A stretch of DNA of 64,000 nucleotides from Psychromonas sp. SP041 (GCF_000470315.2 NZ_CBRF02000001.1:1-64000); one strand, 5' to 3'. Positions 8,771 to 17,689 are shown, numbered from the stretch's first letter. Notes: generated by a model not told the origin, from the letters alone. A program made the numbers and translations.

Positions 8771-10018
8771 ATGAGTGAACACATAGATTTTTCAGATAAC
8801 GGAGATGAATTTAGATTTAGCGATGATGAATCTAATTTTGATAAAAAAAAGTATGTTGAAAAAGATAATGCTCATAAAAATAATGATGGAACAACTACCA
8901 GTGAAGTAAGCAGTAGCACTGAACACAGCTCATACATCATTCAACTGACCGATAAAGAAAGAGAAGCCTTACAGATGGACTTGTTCAGTCTTGTCGATGA
9001 GGCGCAAGAAGAAAACAGCATACAAAGATACTCGAATGCAATAGGGGACATTGATATGGTCCCTCGCTATATACGAGGTAAGAATCCACCTTTGCTCGCT
9101 TCCGATGTGAAAGTTGATCAAGAGATTATTTGTAAGAATGAATACAAGGTTAACGGAAACGATCTTGTATGTGAGATTCACCCTGCAACCATAATGAGAA
9201 AAGAGGGTGAAAAAACGGTAAGTTACTTAATGTACCCAGGTGATAGGGAAGAAGTAATTGAAAGAGTCTTGTTTATGATCGCATCTAACAATGGTTTAGA
9301 AAAAAAAGCGATTCCAGGCAGTTCTCCTAGATACGGCGTTTACTTCTCATTGTATCAAATACGAGAAGAGCTCAAGAAAATCGGAAAGACAAAACCTTAT
9401 GATGTAATTAGAGAATCTTTAATTGTGCTTAGGGATAGTAAAAACAGGATATCTCAAAGCAAAAATGGTAAAAGCATTACTATCACTAATGATGTAATAG
9501 CAGATGCTGCCTTAGAGACAACTGGTACAGGTCGAGCTAAAGATAGATGCTTCATTAGCTTTAGTGACTACGTAGTTGAGCAAATTTTTAAGCTGAACTA
9601 TCAACAGTACAGTTTCGACTCTGTGCTTAGCCATAAGGGTGCTTTAGCTAGGTTTCTTCACAGCTACTTGTGTTGGAACTGGAGGAATTCTTATGAAGGG
9701 GCTACATATAAGATTGAGACAGAAAAGATAATGGCTTCATTTGGAAAAAGCCAATTAACGATGGCTCAAAAGAGAAGAGATATCAGGGAGGCTCTTGGAT
9801 TGCTTGTGAAGAGCGGCCATATACCATCTGTCCCATATGCCAACAAAAATTGCTACACAATCACTGCGAAGAAAAAACTTGCTAGTGAAATAAAGCTATC
9901 AATGCAAAAGCAACTTGGATTAAAACGCATATCCGCTCAAATTGAAGAGGGCAAGAGAGATACATTGCCAGCAGCTAGAAGATTTAATGGAAGCCTTGTT
10001 AATAATAATAACGGTTAA
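8771..10018 (+). CDS. iteron-binding plasmid replication initiator
   Basis: A 415-residue protein with an acidic, Asp/Asn/Ser-rich N-terminal tail (about 60 residues) and a basic C-terminal part. Residues about 150-390 alternate short helices with basic loops in the manner of the paired winged helices of Rep_3/TrfA-like initiators (for example FLHSYLCWNWRNSYE, KIETEKIMASFGKS, DIREALGLLVKSGHIPS). I could not place it in a named Rep group. Its role rests mainly on position: it directly follows about 34 iterons and a DnaA box. AGGAA 8 bp before the ATG supports the start. It should bind the iterons, open the origin and help recruit helicase. It is not recognisably RctB, the Vibrio chromosome II initiator. 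Confidence 0.75.
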   Translation: MSEHIDFSDNGDEFRFSDDESNFDKKKYVEKDNAHKNNDGTTTSEVSSSTEHSSYIIQLTDKEREALQMDLFSLVDEAQEENSIQRYSNAIGDIDMVPRYIRGKNPPLLASDVKVDQEIICKNEYKVNGNDLVCEIHPATIMRKEGEKTVSYLMYPGDREEVIERVLFMIASNNGLEKKAIPGSSPRYGVYFSLYQIREELKKIGKTKPYDVIRESLIVLRDSKNRISQSKNGKSITITNDVIADAALETTGTGRAKDRCFISFSDYVVEQIFKLNYQQYSFDSVLSHKGALARFLHSYLCWNWRNSYEGATYKIETEKIMASFGKSQLTMAQKRRDIREALGLLVKSGHIPSVPYANKNCYTITAKKKLASEIKLSMQKQLGLKRISAQIEEGKRDTLPAARRFNGSLVNNNNG

Positions 10019-10019
10019 C

Positions 10020-10046
10020 GAAACAGCCTCTATTTAAGGCTGTTTC
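10020..10046. terminator. bidirectional terminator between rep and the exonuclease operon
   Basis: The 10-bp arms GAAACAGCCT (10020-10029) and AGGCTGTTTC (10037-10046) with a 7-nt loop lie between convergent genes. The right arm overlaps the last codons of the minus-strand gene. Confidence 0.6.
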
Positions 10047-11995
10047 TGAGCTATCTTTTTCCGTTGCATGAATGCAGCCATGCCTGTTAATTGTTTCTTA
10101 GCTTCAGGCGCCTTAATCTCGACATCTCTGGTCACTGGCTCCTGTTCTGCTGTATCTAATTTATTCTCATCATTTAGATTACTTGGCTCCCATCGCTTAG
10201 GAAATTCGCTCTTATTCACTTTGTCAGTAGGTAGTGTTTCAGAGCTTTGGTCCTTCTTAGCTAGATTTCTATTTATATTGAAGTCAACATTAGAGTCCAA
10301 CTTGCTTTCGTCTTTGAGAGGTACTATTTCGACTTGATTAAAGTGATCACTCATCATATCTTCAAAATCATCTAAAGGCCCAGTATCTAACTCAAAATCT
10401 AGGTTCGTATTTTGAGTATGTTCTATTTCAGGTCTCACCTCATCTTTTACCTGCGTCTCTGGATTCTCAATAATGTCCTGTGCAATATGTTCGAGGGCAC
10501 TATCAACTTCAGATCCATTCAAGAGTTCAGAATGTGTTAAGTCAATATCTTCACGCTCTTTCTGAATGTTTTCTAAGTTGTCTTCACTACTCTCTTTTAT
10601 GGGGTTATTAGGTTTTTCAGAAGATTCAAATTTTTCACCTGCAGCTATCTCGGTTACCAAAGACTCATCTTTTTTAATGTGAATTTCTTCATGATCGCTA
10701 TTGGTATCTTGTTGTACTAACGGCATATTATCTATTAATGGCTGTTTTATTTCAGTGTCGCTCACACAAGATATAGTAGGTGCAGAATCACCATTAATTA
10801 TCCATGATGACCTCAATGGAAGACGATTATAAGAAACCCCAATAGGCTTAGGATTTATGTTTTCATCAGAAATAGGGAATTGAGATAATTTAGCATCCTC
10901 ATCTTCGAAGATTCCTGAGAACCGGCCTTTTATATCTAGTCTCTTAGGGCTTCCAAGTGAGTGAGAAGTTGTATAAACCCTGGAGAGTAAAGATTTGTCG
11001 TCATATGCAGTTATCTTTGCTGATATTTTAGTTAAAATAGGTTCAGAAATTTCAATCGCATGATTAGCATTATTAGAGTAAAACATTCTTCTCAGGAAGT
11101 CGTATTTGTATTTTTGTCCAAAATGCTTTTTGCCCAGCTTTCCCGTAATGATTTTTGAGAGAGGGCAAACTTCTAATGATTGAATTTCACTGCTAAAGTA
11201 ATCAAACTTTAGAGTAGGAATAACTATGTTTATGAAATGATTCGTCATTTCAAAAAAAGTCTGATATCGCTCCTCTAAATTATTATATTTTGCAAAGAAC
11301 TCCATATAACTTGAAGCAATTATTCTTCCTTTGTTATTGAGTGCTCTAATAAAAAAACCAGGCACCGCTCCAACAATGTTTTTATTTGAAAATGAATCGG
11401 TTGTTTTGCTTCTTAACTCATCGATTGAAGGCTCAATGTCTGACTTAATAAACTCATAATGGTAGTTTATTAAAGAAAAGTTGAAATTCGCTGGGTTAAT
11501 GATTTCTTTTTCAATTTTTTCAATAGTGTCCTTATTATTTATTTCTTTTGCAGCAATTAACTTTTGATTTAGCGAGTTTATAAGTACTTCATTTTTCTTT
11601 ATTTCAACTCTTCCAATTCCAAGAATAGGATCTGGAGACTCAGCATTTTGAGCAAGAACATTGGCCCATTTAGCAACATATGTGTCACATCCTAATGAGC
11701 CGACGCCATCATAAGTCGCCTTGCTGAACAACAAAACACCTTCTCTATTCATTGGAGAATTTTCAGGAGAAGCAAAGCATGATTGCTTTGCTTTAGCGTC
11801 TATTCTAGAGAATTCAATTATGCTCGGAGAATTCTCTTTTTGCTGAAATTCTTCAGGTATTCTCAATTTCACATTAATGAGACGACCATCATCAGTTACA
11901 CCCTGGACGGAATGAAGGCTTTCACCTCCTCGTTTATTGTAGCTTCTAGGATAAAGTACAATATTTAGTCCGTAATTGTTTTTTGCATTGTTCAT
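10034..11995 (-). CDS. large hypothetical partner of the lambda-type exonuclease
   Basis: A 653-residue protein of no family I recognise. Residues 1 to about 400 look globular and mixed alpha/beta. Residues about 415-600 are acidic and Glu/Asp/Asn/Ser-rich, probably disordered, like the acidic tails of single-strand DNA-binding proteins. The last 25 residues are basic. It begins 11 bp after the stop of the exonuclease gene, so the two are co-transcribed. In phages such exonucleases are paired with a single-strand annealing protein (Red beta, RecT) or SSB, so an annealing or ssDNA-binding role is a reasonable guess. No RecT or Red beta motif is visible. Confidence 0.6.
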   Translation of the reverse strand: MNNAKNNYGLNIVLYPRSYNKRGGESLHSVQGVTDDGRLINVKLRIPEEFQQKENSPSIIEFSRIDAKAKQSCFASPENSPMNREGVLLFSKATYDGVGSLGCDTYVAKWANVLAQNAESPDPILGIGRVEIKKNEVLINSLNQKLIAAKEINNKDTIEKIEKEIINPANFNFSLINYHYEFIKSDIEPSIDELRSKTTDSFSNKNIVGAVPGFFIRALNNKGRIIASSYMEFFAKYNNLEERYQTFFEMTNHFINIVIPTLKFDYFSSEIQSLEVCPLSKIITGKLGKKHFGQKYKYDFLRRMFYSNNANHAIEISEPILTKISAKITAYDDKSLLSRVYTTSHSLGSPKRLDIKGRFSGIFEDEDAKLSQFPISDENINPKPIGVSYNRLPLRSSWIINGDSAPTISCVSDTEIKQPLIDNMPLVQQDTNSDHEEIHIKKDESLVTEIAAGEKFESSEKPNNPIKESSEDNLENIQKEREDIDLTHSELLNGSEVDSALEHIAQDIIENPETQVKDEVRPEIEHTQNTNLDFELDTGPLDDFEDMMSDHFNQVEIVPLKDESKLDSNVDFNINRNLAKKDQSSETLPTDKVNKSEFPKRWEPSNLNDENKLDTAEQEPVTRDVEIKAPEAKKQLTGMAAFMQRKKIAQKQP

Positions 11996-12006
11996 GAAAA
12001 AAGGCC

Positions 12007-13503
12007 TTAAAATGCAAGATTTGTTTCATGATTTACCTGTTCGACTTTCTTTTGTTGGTCATCGGTAATGCTAAATCCAATTTCTTGGAACATATCATAT
12101 GCTTCGGATTTATTGTAAAAAGGACTTGATGGGTCAGCAACCATTTCTTTAATTTGACTTAAAGTAATAGAGAAATTATTGCTATCCATCATGTCTTCTT
12201 CAGCAAAGTTAATTGCGCGTTCACCAATCGCTTCCATTTCCTCTACAAAAGCTGCATTGGCATGTTTCTTTCCTCTAGCTACAGACACGGTTACTTGTTC
12301 TGCGGAAACGGTAAAGTCTTGCTCATCAATTTCTTCTATGCTCGGTGGGACCGGAAAATCTTTCTCAGAGGGAATGACACCAGACTTCAATATTTTAGAT
12401 ATTTGAGCGTTATAGTCATCGCTTTCAATTTTAAATTTCTGAATAGCGACTCTTCTTGCAGAAGCAAGTGCCTTTGAATTAACCGAGTTTTTTTCTTTAC
12501 AGCTAATGTTAATGCCACCGATTCCCGTCTTTTGATCTACTTTATTCCAGTCTACTCCAGCTAAAGAGGCGAATCGAAGTAGTTGTGGTTTATATTTATC
12601 ATCAAGGCTTTTAACCATAGACATCATTCTTTTTGTTAAGATGAATTTTGCTACAATTTCTTGGAAGCCTTTAGGCATTTCAGCAATATATTGGTAGTTC
12701 TTGCTGAATGGTCTATTAGGTAGTTCATTACTAAGAACAAATTTCCAATAGTAATCGCCAGCAGCAAGTACGTCGTTTGTCATTTCTTCTGTTACCACAA
12801 ACTCATTAATGCCAACATCCCATAATTTAGTTGAGAATGGAGCGAGCACGGTGCGGTCTACTTTTATACCTGCAGCTTCCAAGTGGTATTTGTACTGTGC
12901 TAGTTGAGCTTTGTAGTGATCAGGAGCTATCGTGGACATTTCATCAAACACATCTTGGCTTGCAGGTGTTTTGAAGTCAACAAGGATAACTTCGCCTGTT
13001 ATTCTAGAAAAATAGATACCATCAGGCGATGATTTCATCCAAGGATGCCCTTCAACGCCTGAAATATTCAATTTATCTAAAGCTGCGTAAGCTTCATTGT
13101 ATGGAACAAGGTCTAAATGACTTAGTTTGTATTCAAATTTTCTTCTTGCAAAAACTTCAGTTTCAATGCCTCGTTCGGTGTCACCATTTGATGTTCCTGC
13201 TGTTGTTAAACAAAGTTTTTGACCTACAACATCTCTTGAAGTTGTTCCATGAGGGTAGAAGGCGCCCTTGTATTCAGTGTACAAAACAGACATGTCCGAA
13301 CCACCGAATCCATTGTTTCTTCTAATGTGCCATCTTACATTTTTTTTAATTTTCTCTTCTAGCTGCAGGGGAGTGAGATCTTCTCCTTTAATTTTAATAT
13401 TTATTTCAGATTCAATTATAGTTGACTCTACCCAGTCTGAAGCTATCTTTGTATTTATATGTGGGCATGACTCTAATAAATTTCTTAATAATTCATCTTT
13501 CAT
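12007..13503 (-). CDS. YqaJ/lambda-exonuclease-type recombination nuclease
   Basis: The 498-residue protein has the PD-(D/E)xK pattern of YqaJ and lambda exonucleases: GGSDMS near residue 68, RGIETEVFARRKFE near 110, SPDGIYF near 158, ILVDFKTP near 172 (Asp in place of the usual Glu) and HYKAQLAQYKYHLEAAG near 193. Enzymes of this family resect double-strand ends 5' to 3' and work with an annealing protein. The C-terminal 200 residues are an extension beyond the nuclease core, whose usual length is near 230. It is the first gene of a two-gene minus-strand operon. GGAA precedes the ATG at 13503. Confidence 0.8.
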   Translation of the reverse strand: MKDELLRNLLESCPHINTKIASDWVESTIIESEINIKIKGEDLTPLQLEEKIKKNVRWHIRRNNGFGGSDMSVLYTEYKGAFYPHGTTSRDVVGQKLCLTTAGTSNGDTERGIETEVFARRKFEYKLSHLDLVPYNEAYAALDKLNISGVEGHPWMKSSPDGIYFSRITGEVILVDFKTPASQDVFDEMSTIAPDHYKAQLAQYKYHLEAAGIKVDRTVLAPFSTKLWDVGINEFVVTEEMTNDVLAAGDYYWKFVLSNELPNRPFSKNYQYIAEMPKGFQEIVAKFILTKRMMSMVKSLDDKYKPQLLRFASLAGVDWNKVDQKTGIGGINISCKEKNSVNSKALASARRVAIQKFKIESDDYNAQISKILKSGVIPSEKDFPVPPSIEEIDEQDFTVSAEQVTVSVARGKKHANAAFVEEMEAIGERAINFAEEDMMDSNNFSITLSQIKEMVADPSSPFYNKSEAYDMFQEIGFSITDDQQKKVEQVNHETNLAF

Positions 13504-13537
13504 TTAATTGTTCCAAAATTTTAAATATATTCAATAT

Positions 13538-13565
13538 ATTATAACAATAATGATCTTAATGTCAT
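13538..13565 (-). promoter_or_regulatory. promoter of the exonuclease operon
   Basis: On the minus strand, ATGACA (13565-13560) and TATAAT (13543-13538) are separated by 16 bp, 35 bp upstream of the start codon. Confidence 0.5.
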
Positions 13566-13597
13566 AGTTCTTTGTAATAATCTCATCAAGAATGAAC

Positions 13598-13625
13598 TAG
13601 ACAAAAACAAAGTATTCTGTAATAT
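13598..13625 (+). promoter_or_regulatory. promoter of the replication pair 13657-15235
   Basis: TAGACA (13598-13603) and TAATAT (13620-13625) are 16 bp apart, just upstream of GGAGG (13641-13645). Confidence 0.4.
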
Positions 13626-13656
13626 TAAGTCCCTGTATTTGGAGGCTTTTAATTTT

Positions 13657-14391
13657 ATGAGAAAAATATCCTATGAAGTAAATCCATCTAAAGTTTTCGA
13701 ACAGGATGGATTTAAGAAATTAAGCCTAATAGAAAAAGGCGTGTATTTAGAGCTAGTGAACTATGCATGGAAAAGCGATGAACAATGTAAAATAATTATG
13801 GATATTCCGGCAATATCAGAAGTAGTAGGTTACCCAAAGTCAGAGTTATTAGAACTAATTAAAAAGCTTATCGAATCTAGCATTTGCTACATTGAAATGG
13901 GATTAATTGATTTAAACGACAGTCTTGTATTTAAAGATCAAGAAGAGCAAGTTTTTGAATTCCTAAACAAAAAACCTTGCGAGATAATTGACGTCAATAA
14001 AGTTCTAAGCAGAAAAGCAGACTCTGTTTCAAAAAGGATTGTTAATTGCGATAAAGCTGCACACCCAGAAATAATGTACCTCAAGGAAAGTGACAGAGAT
14101 CTATCCTTTTATCAGGGATGGATGCCGTCAATTAACTTTAATACCTCAGGACAAGTTTATGTACTTCCTCCGAGTTTGCTCTCTAGCTTAGCTGATAAGT
14201 ATTCCAATATTAATCTAAGAGAACACTTGTGCATGATATTTAATTGGAAGGCGATGAATGCGGATAAAAGAAAGCCTGTAGGGCTCATTGCCGACTTTAT
14301 TTGTCGTTGGTGTGATAGAGCTAGCCTTAAGTCGGCTGTAACCGATGATGGGATGTCTGCTTTACTTGATAAAATTTCCGCACATTTATAG
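13657..14391 (+). CDS. DUF1376/phage initiator-like replication protein
   Basis: A 244-residue protein. Residues about 20-75 (KLSLIEKGVYLELVNYAW, then IPAISEVVGYP and LIKKLIESSICYIE) resemble the winged-helix domain of DUF1376 and lambda O-like phage replication proteins, which put DNA-binding helices before a helicase-interaction region. The start is placed at ATG 13657, 11 bp after GGAGG, rather than at the in-frame TTG 13639. The stop is 7 bp before the next gene, which looks like a lambda P-type loader, so the pair resembles a phage O-P module. The assignment depends mostly on this context and a weak sequence likeness. Confidence 0.6.
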   Translation: MRKISYEVNPSKVFEQDGFKKLSLIEKGVYLELVNYAWKSDEQCKIIMDIPAISEVVGYPKSELLELIKKLIESSICYIEMGLIDLNDSLVFKDQEEQVFEFLNKKPCEIIDVNKVLSRKADSVSKRIVNCDKAAHPEIMYLKESDRDLSFYQGWMPSINFNTSGQVYVLPPSLLSSLADKYSNINLREHLCMIFNWKAMNADKRKPVGLIADFICRWCDRASLKSAVTDDGMSALLDKISAHL

Positions 14392-14398
14392 GTTTATT

Positions 14399-15235
14399 AT
14401 GATAACAACAAATTACAAGACAATTGCCGCAAAGCAATTTCAAAACATGAACGTAAGCTATCCAGGATCGTTTTATCGAGGCAACTACTCAGAAACTCCA
14501 ATGGCCATAGCAAACTGGATTAAGGCGCTTGTTAGTTCTGGAGTTCAGGAAGATGAAATAACACCTTTCGTACAGTACATGATTAATAGCTGTCAAAGGA
14601 CAAAAAACATTGGGCCTAAGCCCAACGAAATTGAAGATATTTACAGAGAATTTAAAGCAATTTATTCAAAGGTTGAAAAAGAGCAATTAAGTGAATTGGA
14701 TATTTCTATTGAAAGGGCTTATCGATATTTGAGCTTTAAGTATGAAAGACTGTTCAAAGGAGAGTTCTTTACAAAGGAAGAGCATTTTAAGTTATGGTTT
14801 GATGATTTAAAAATTTCAGGAGCATCTTCTCTGGGTATTGATAGGGCAGTAAAAGAAATCAAGGTTTCAACTGAGTTCGGGCAGTATCCACCTAATGTAG
14901 GTCAGTTTACAATGATGTCAATTGCCTACACTATTGATGAGAAGATGCCTATGGCCAGTGATGCGCTAAATATTGCAGTGGCCAATAAGAGTCTTGCTGG
15001 TTTTCATCCTATTATATCTCATGTCAGAGCCATTATTGGTTATGAAAATTTAACTCAAAACACTAGATATAAAGCAAAGTCATTTGAAAAAGAGTATCAA
15101 AATGCCTTAATGCAGGTTTTTAAAGGAGAGCTTGATCTTTCATCTCAATCTCAAGTTGCCGAGGGTTTATCTCGCGCCCCTGAACTTAGTAATGATGATG
15201 TTGCCAATGGGATATGGGGAATATTAAATAGTTAA
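14399..15235 (+). CDS. lambda P-like replicative helicase loader candidate
   Basis: A 278-residue protein that seems to hold two related segments. Each has a tryptophan-containing helix followed by a proline motif: NWIKALVSSG with IGPKPNEIEDIYREF near residues 40-85, and LWFDDLKISG with FGQYPPNVGQFTMMS near 130-185. The Pro-Pro-x-x-x-x-x-F element after a helical segment is typical of lambda P-type proteins, which bring the DnaB helicase to the origin. A dnaB gene lies on this same element (50086-51510), its likely partner. The ATG at 14399 is chosen because AGG precedes it and the upstream start would overlap the previous gene. Confidence 0.6.
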   Translation: MITTNYKTIAAKQFQNMNVSYPGSFYRGNYSETPMAIANWIKALVSSGVQEDEITPFVQYMINSCQRTKNIGPKPNEIEDIYREFKAIYSKVEKEQLSELDISIERAYRYLSFKYERLFKGEFFTKEEHFKLWFDDLKISGASSLGIDRAVKEIKVSTEFGQYPPNVGQFTMMSIAYTIDEKMPMASDALNIAVANKSLAGFHPIISHVRAIIGYENLTQNTRYKAKSFEKEYQNALMQVFKGELDLSSQSQVAEGLSRAPELSNDDVANGIWGILNS

Positions 15236-15236
15236 A

Positions 15237-15917
15237 TTAAGCGGCTATTCTAGCGTTTAGCCTCTTTTTGAGTTTATTTATGGCGTTAGATTCGCAAAGG
15301 GCAGCGCCTGAGGTAGAAATTGACATTATTTTCGCTATGGATTGTAGTGGCTCTTTTTTCTCATTAAACCACCTCATTTCAATAACATCTCTTTCTTTTC
15401 CTTTAAGGTGTTTTATTTCTTTCTCTAACTCCATTAGATTAATAACTCTTTCAGATATCATTTGAAGATTTGAAGATTCCGGCATTTGCATCCATTTTGA
15501 TTTGTGTTCGACTTGTCCCTCTGGTGATATGTGAGAATCAGAGCCAAATACAAAATAGGATGCTTTTTTTATATCTTTTTCTTCAACATTTAAATTTTTA
15601 GACATCTTTATTATGGTGGCCGGCGTAACTTCGCTAGGAGAAGAAGCATACGAAAGCAGATTATTTACAGCTTTTATTTCTTTTTTGGTTGTAACAATCT
15701 TGACGAGCCTTTGATTGTTAATGCAATACTTTCTCATTGCACTTCTTATGAATGGGGTCATTAAGCAATTTGCATCTAATGATGGAAGCTCTTTCCATTT
15801 ATCTTCATTCTCAATTACAGCTAACCAGCCTTCTTGTATTAGATCTTCTTTGGGTATATTCGCAAACTTATATTTTTTGGAGATTTTTTCTATTAGATGG
15901 CTGAATATCGAGATCAT
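15237..15917 (-). CDS. sigma-70-family RNA polymerase sigma factor
   Basis: A 226-residue small sigma factor. Region 2 is visible as EDLIQEGWLAVIENEDKW near residues 25-45 and FIRSAMRKYCINNQRLVKI near 60-80. Region 4 is LKGKERDVIEMRWF followed by the helix-turn-helix SIAKIMSISTSGAALCESNAI near 170-215. It is shorter than RpoH and keeps regions 2, a short 3 and 4. It should direct polymerase to a private promoter set, perhaps the pilus or replication genes. The start is ATG 15917; upstream reading-frame extension is low-complexity and crosses the divergent promoter. The ribosome binding site is poor. It ends 1 bp after the loader gene on the other strand. Confidence 0.8.
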   Translation of the reverse strand: MISIFSHLIEKISKKYKFANIPKEDLIQEGWLAVIENEDKWKELPSLDANCLMTPFIRSAMRKYCINNQRLVKIVTTKKEIKAVNNLLSYASSPSEVTPATIIKMSKNLNVEEKDIKKASYFVFGSDSHISPEGQVEHKSKWMQMPESSNLQMISERVINLMELEKEIKHLKGKERDVIEMRWFNEKKEPLQSIAKIMSISTSGAALCESNAINKLKKRLNARIAA

Positions 15918-15951
15918 ATTATAGTTTTGTCTTTGAAAAATAAAAAAACAT

Positions 15952-15980
15952 AATATATTGAAATTTAATTGTTTAGTCAA
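15952..15980 (-). promoter_or_regulatory. promoter of the sigma factor gene
   Basis: On the minus strand, TTGACT (15980-15975) and TATATT (15957-15952) are separated by 17 bp, giving a leader of about 28 nt to the ATG at 15917. Confidence 0.6.
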
Positions 15981-15987
15981 TGGCGTG

Positions 15988-16016
15988 TTGAGGCTGTTTG
16001 TTATTAATAGTATACT
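15988..16016 (+). promoter_or_regulatory. promoter of the rdgC operon
   Basis: TTGAGG (15988-15993) and TATACT (16011-16016) are 17 bp apart, divergent from the sigma factor promoter with only 7 bp between the two -35 boxes. Confidence 0.55.
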
Positions 16017-16050
16017 TGAAGCACTAAAAATAAAATAAGAACAAGTGACG

Positions 16051-16479
16051 ATGATTGTTGGTAAAATTGAAGAGCGATTAGAAAAGTTGGAATGTTCTGA
16101 TAAAGACCTATGCAAGATCGCAATGGATCTAATGATATATATTGACAGTTTATTGGGATTTCAATATATTAAGTCAAAATCTTTTGATGACCCGGTTTTC
16201 ATGGAATATGCAAATACATCTCATTATGATGAAGTTGAAGCAAACTTAGATAGCGGTGTTATTCGACAGGGGATTGTTCAAATACTTAGTTCCCGTAGTG
16301 GTAATGTTAGATTTAAACTTAAAGTGCTGCAAATTTTAACTCATGTAGCTAGAGAAACATCTATAGGGAACGACACAAGGCTGATTCGTGATGTTGAATT
16401 CAATATATTTAATATGATGGTCAATAAATCAGTCAGTGATTTTAATTTGTTTTTAGAGGAAAAAAATAATGTTGATTAA
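16051..16479 (+). CDS. hypothetical protein upstream of rdgC
   Basis: A mostly helical protein of about 142 residues of no recognised family, without signal peptide or membrane segment. It overlaps the start of rdgC by 11 bp, so the two are translationally coupled. GTG 16045 is an alternative start. It diverges from the sigma factor gene, and regulation of either neighbour is possible but nothing in the sequence shows it. Confidence 0.65.
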   Translation: MIVGKIEERLEKLECSDKDLCKIAMDLMIYIDSLLGFQYIKSKSFDDPVFMEYANTSHYDEVEANLDSGVIRQGIVQILSSRSGNVRFKLKVLQILTHVARETSIGNDTRLIRDVEFNIFNMMVNKSVSDFNLFLEEKNNVD

Positions 16480-17437
16480 GAATATGGGTACTTATAGAGT
16501 AAAAGGCTTTGATGTTACTGATGAAAAACTCAATGAAGCAGCAGAGCTAAATAAATTTGTGCAATGTAAGCCACACGAGGAATCTAAGTTTGGTTGGATT
16601 CCTCCTTTTGGTGCTGAGTCGAGTAATTTCGCGCCATCCGCGAACGGATTTATAGCGCTTTGTGTGCAGTTTGAAAAAAGACCTGTGTCAGCGAGTCAAG
16701 TTAAGATGATTCTTGATAAAGAAATTGCTGAACTTAAATTGAATAACCCTGACATTATCATTACAGGCAAAGTAAAAAAGAACATGCGCGATGACATTAA
16801 GTCTCAGTTGCAACCGAATGCTCCATCGAATGTAAGTGAAATTAAAGGCTTTATTGATGCTAAGCAGGGAATTATTTACATCGACGGTACGCCTGCAAAA
16901 TGTGAAAAGTTTGTTGGTGCCCTTAAATTTCTTCTGCCGTCACTAGATTTAGATATCTTACCAATCCAAACAATGGATGAGCCAAAAACTGTTATGACTA
17001 GCTGGGTTGTGGAAGATAAATCTCCTGACCTTATTGAATTTGGTAATACATTCTCGTTGCGAGATGAAGATGATCTGTCTGAAATCACATACAAAAAAGT
17101 AGACAGCTTTTTAGATGAAAGTCTTAAAAAATACTTGAATGATAGTAAGCGAGTTATATCTTTAAAGGTTGAATATGATGCAAATACATCGTTTACGATT
17201 AGTGAAGACTTCCAAATTTCTGGTGTATCTTGGGGCGATGACGTTTTAGAAGAAGCGCAGTCTGATTACAGTGATATCCCTGGTGCGACTGTTGATGATA
17301 TTGGTTCTGCCGAACTTGGCTGTGTTGCTCTAAAATCACGAGAAATATTAAATTATTTGCTTGAGTCTTGTTTTGGTGGTGAGAAATCAGTAGAAGATGA
17401 AGACGAAGAGGATGGTGAAGGCGACTTTAATGAGTAG
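16469..17437 (+). CDS. rdgC: recombination-associated protein RdgC
   Basis: The 322-residue protein follows the RdgC pattern throughout: MLIKNMGTYRV at the N-terminus (MWFKNLMIYRL in E. coli), FGWIPPFG near residue 42, a strand pair ending GIIYIDGTPAKCEKFVGALK near 135, and MTSWV near 172. E. coli RdgC has 303 residues. Here the tail is an added acidic Glu/Asp run (about 307-322). RdgC forms a ring around double-stranded DNA and restrains RecA. On a mobile element carrying its own exonuclease and initiator it may limit host recombination. AGAGGA precedes the start codon. Confidence 0.9.
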   Translation: MLIKNMGTYRVKGFDVTDEKLNEAAELNKFVQCKPHEESKFGWIPPFGAESSNFAPSANGFIALCVQFEKRPVSASQVKMILDKEIAELKLNNPDIIITGKVKKNMRDDIKSQLQPNAPSNVSEIKGFIDAKQGIIYIDGTPAKCEKFVGALKFLLPSLDLDILPIQTMDEPKTVMTSWVVEDKSPDLIEFGNTFSLRDEDDLSEITYKKVDSFLDESLKKYLNDSKRVISLKVEYDANTSFTISEDFQISGVSWGDDVLEEAQSDYSDIPGATVDDIGSAELGCVALKSREILNYLLESCFGGEKSVEDEDEEDGEGDFNE

Positions 17438-17684
17438 CCTGAGTCAGTGTCTTTTTTCTGTAAATAATGTGGCGGACTACGAATTATTACTTGCCACTCT
17501 TAAAGACAATGAAAAAAACCTAAAGGCTAGCAGTTTAAGTGGAATACATTATGCTCAGTTTATTGGTTTTAATTTAAGACTTGAGAGATTGGTATCAATA
17601 TTAAAGGTAAAAAACAGTGAGACATCTGACAGTTTTAATGAATGGCAGAAAAGTTGGATTAAGACGTTTTCACCATTAGTGTAA
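17430..17684 (+). CDS. small hypothetical protein coupled to rdgC
   Basis: An 84-residue helical protein whose ATG (17430) overlaps the last codons of rdgC by 8 bp, a classic coupled start with GAAGG upstream. There is no recognisable domain. The longer frame from 17397 would run deeper into rdgC and lacks a ribosome binding site. The operon ends at the terminator right after it. Confidence 0.6.
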   Translation: MSSLSQCLFSVNNVADYELLLATLKDNEKNLKASSLSGIHYAQFIGFNLRLERLVSILKVKNSETSDSFNEWQKSWIKTFSPLV

Positions 17685-17689
17685 ATACA

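Noticed and set aside
8771-10018. Initiator as a homologue of Vibrio RctB
   Set aside because: It is much shorter than RctB (about 415 against about 658 residues) and I recognise no shared motif. Only the GATC-iteron logic is similar.
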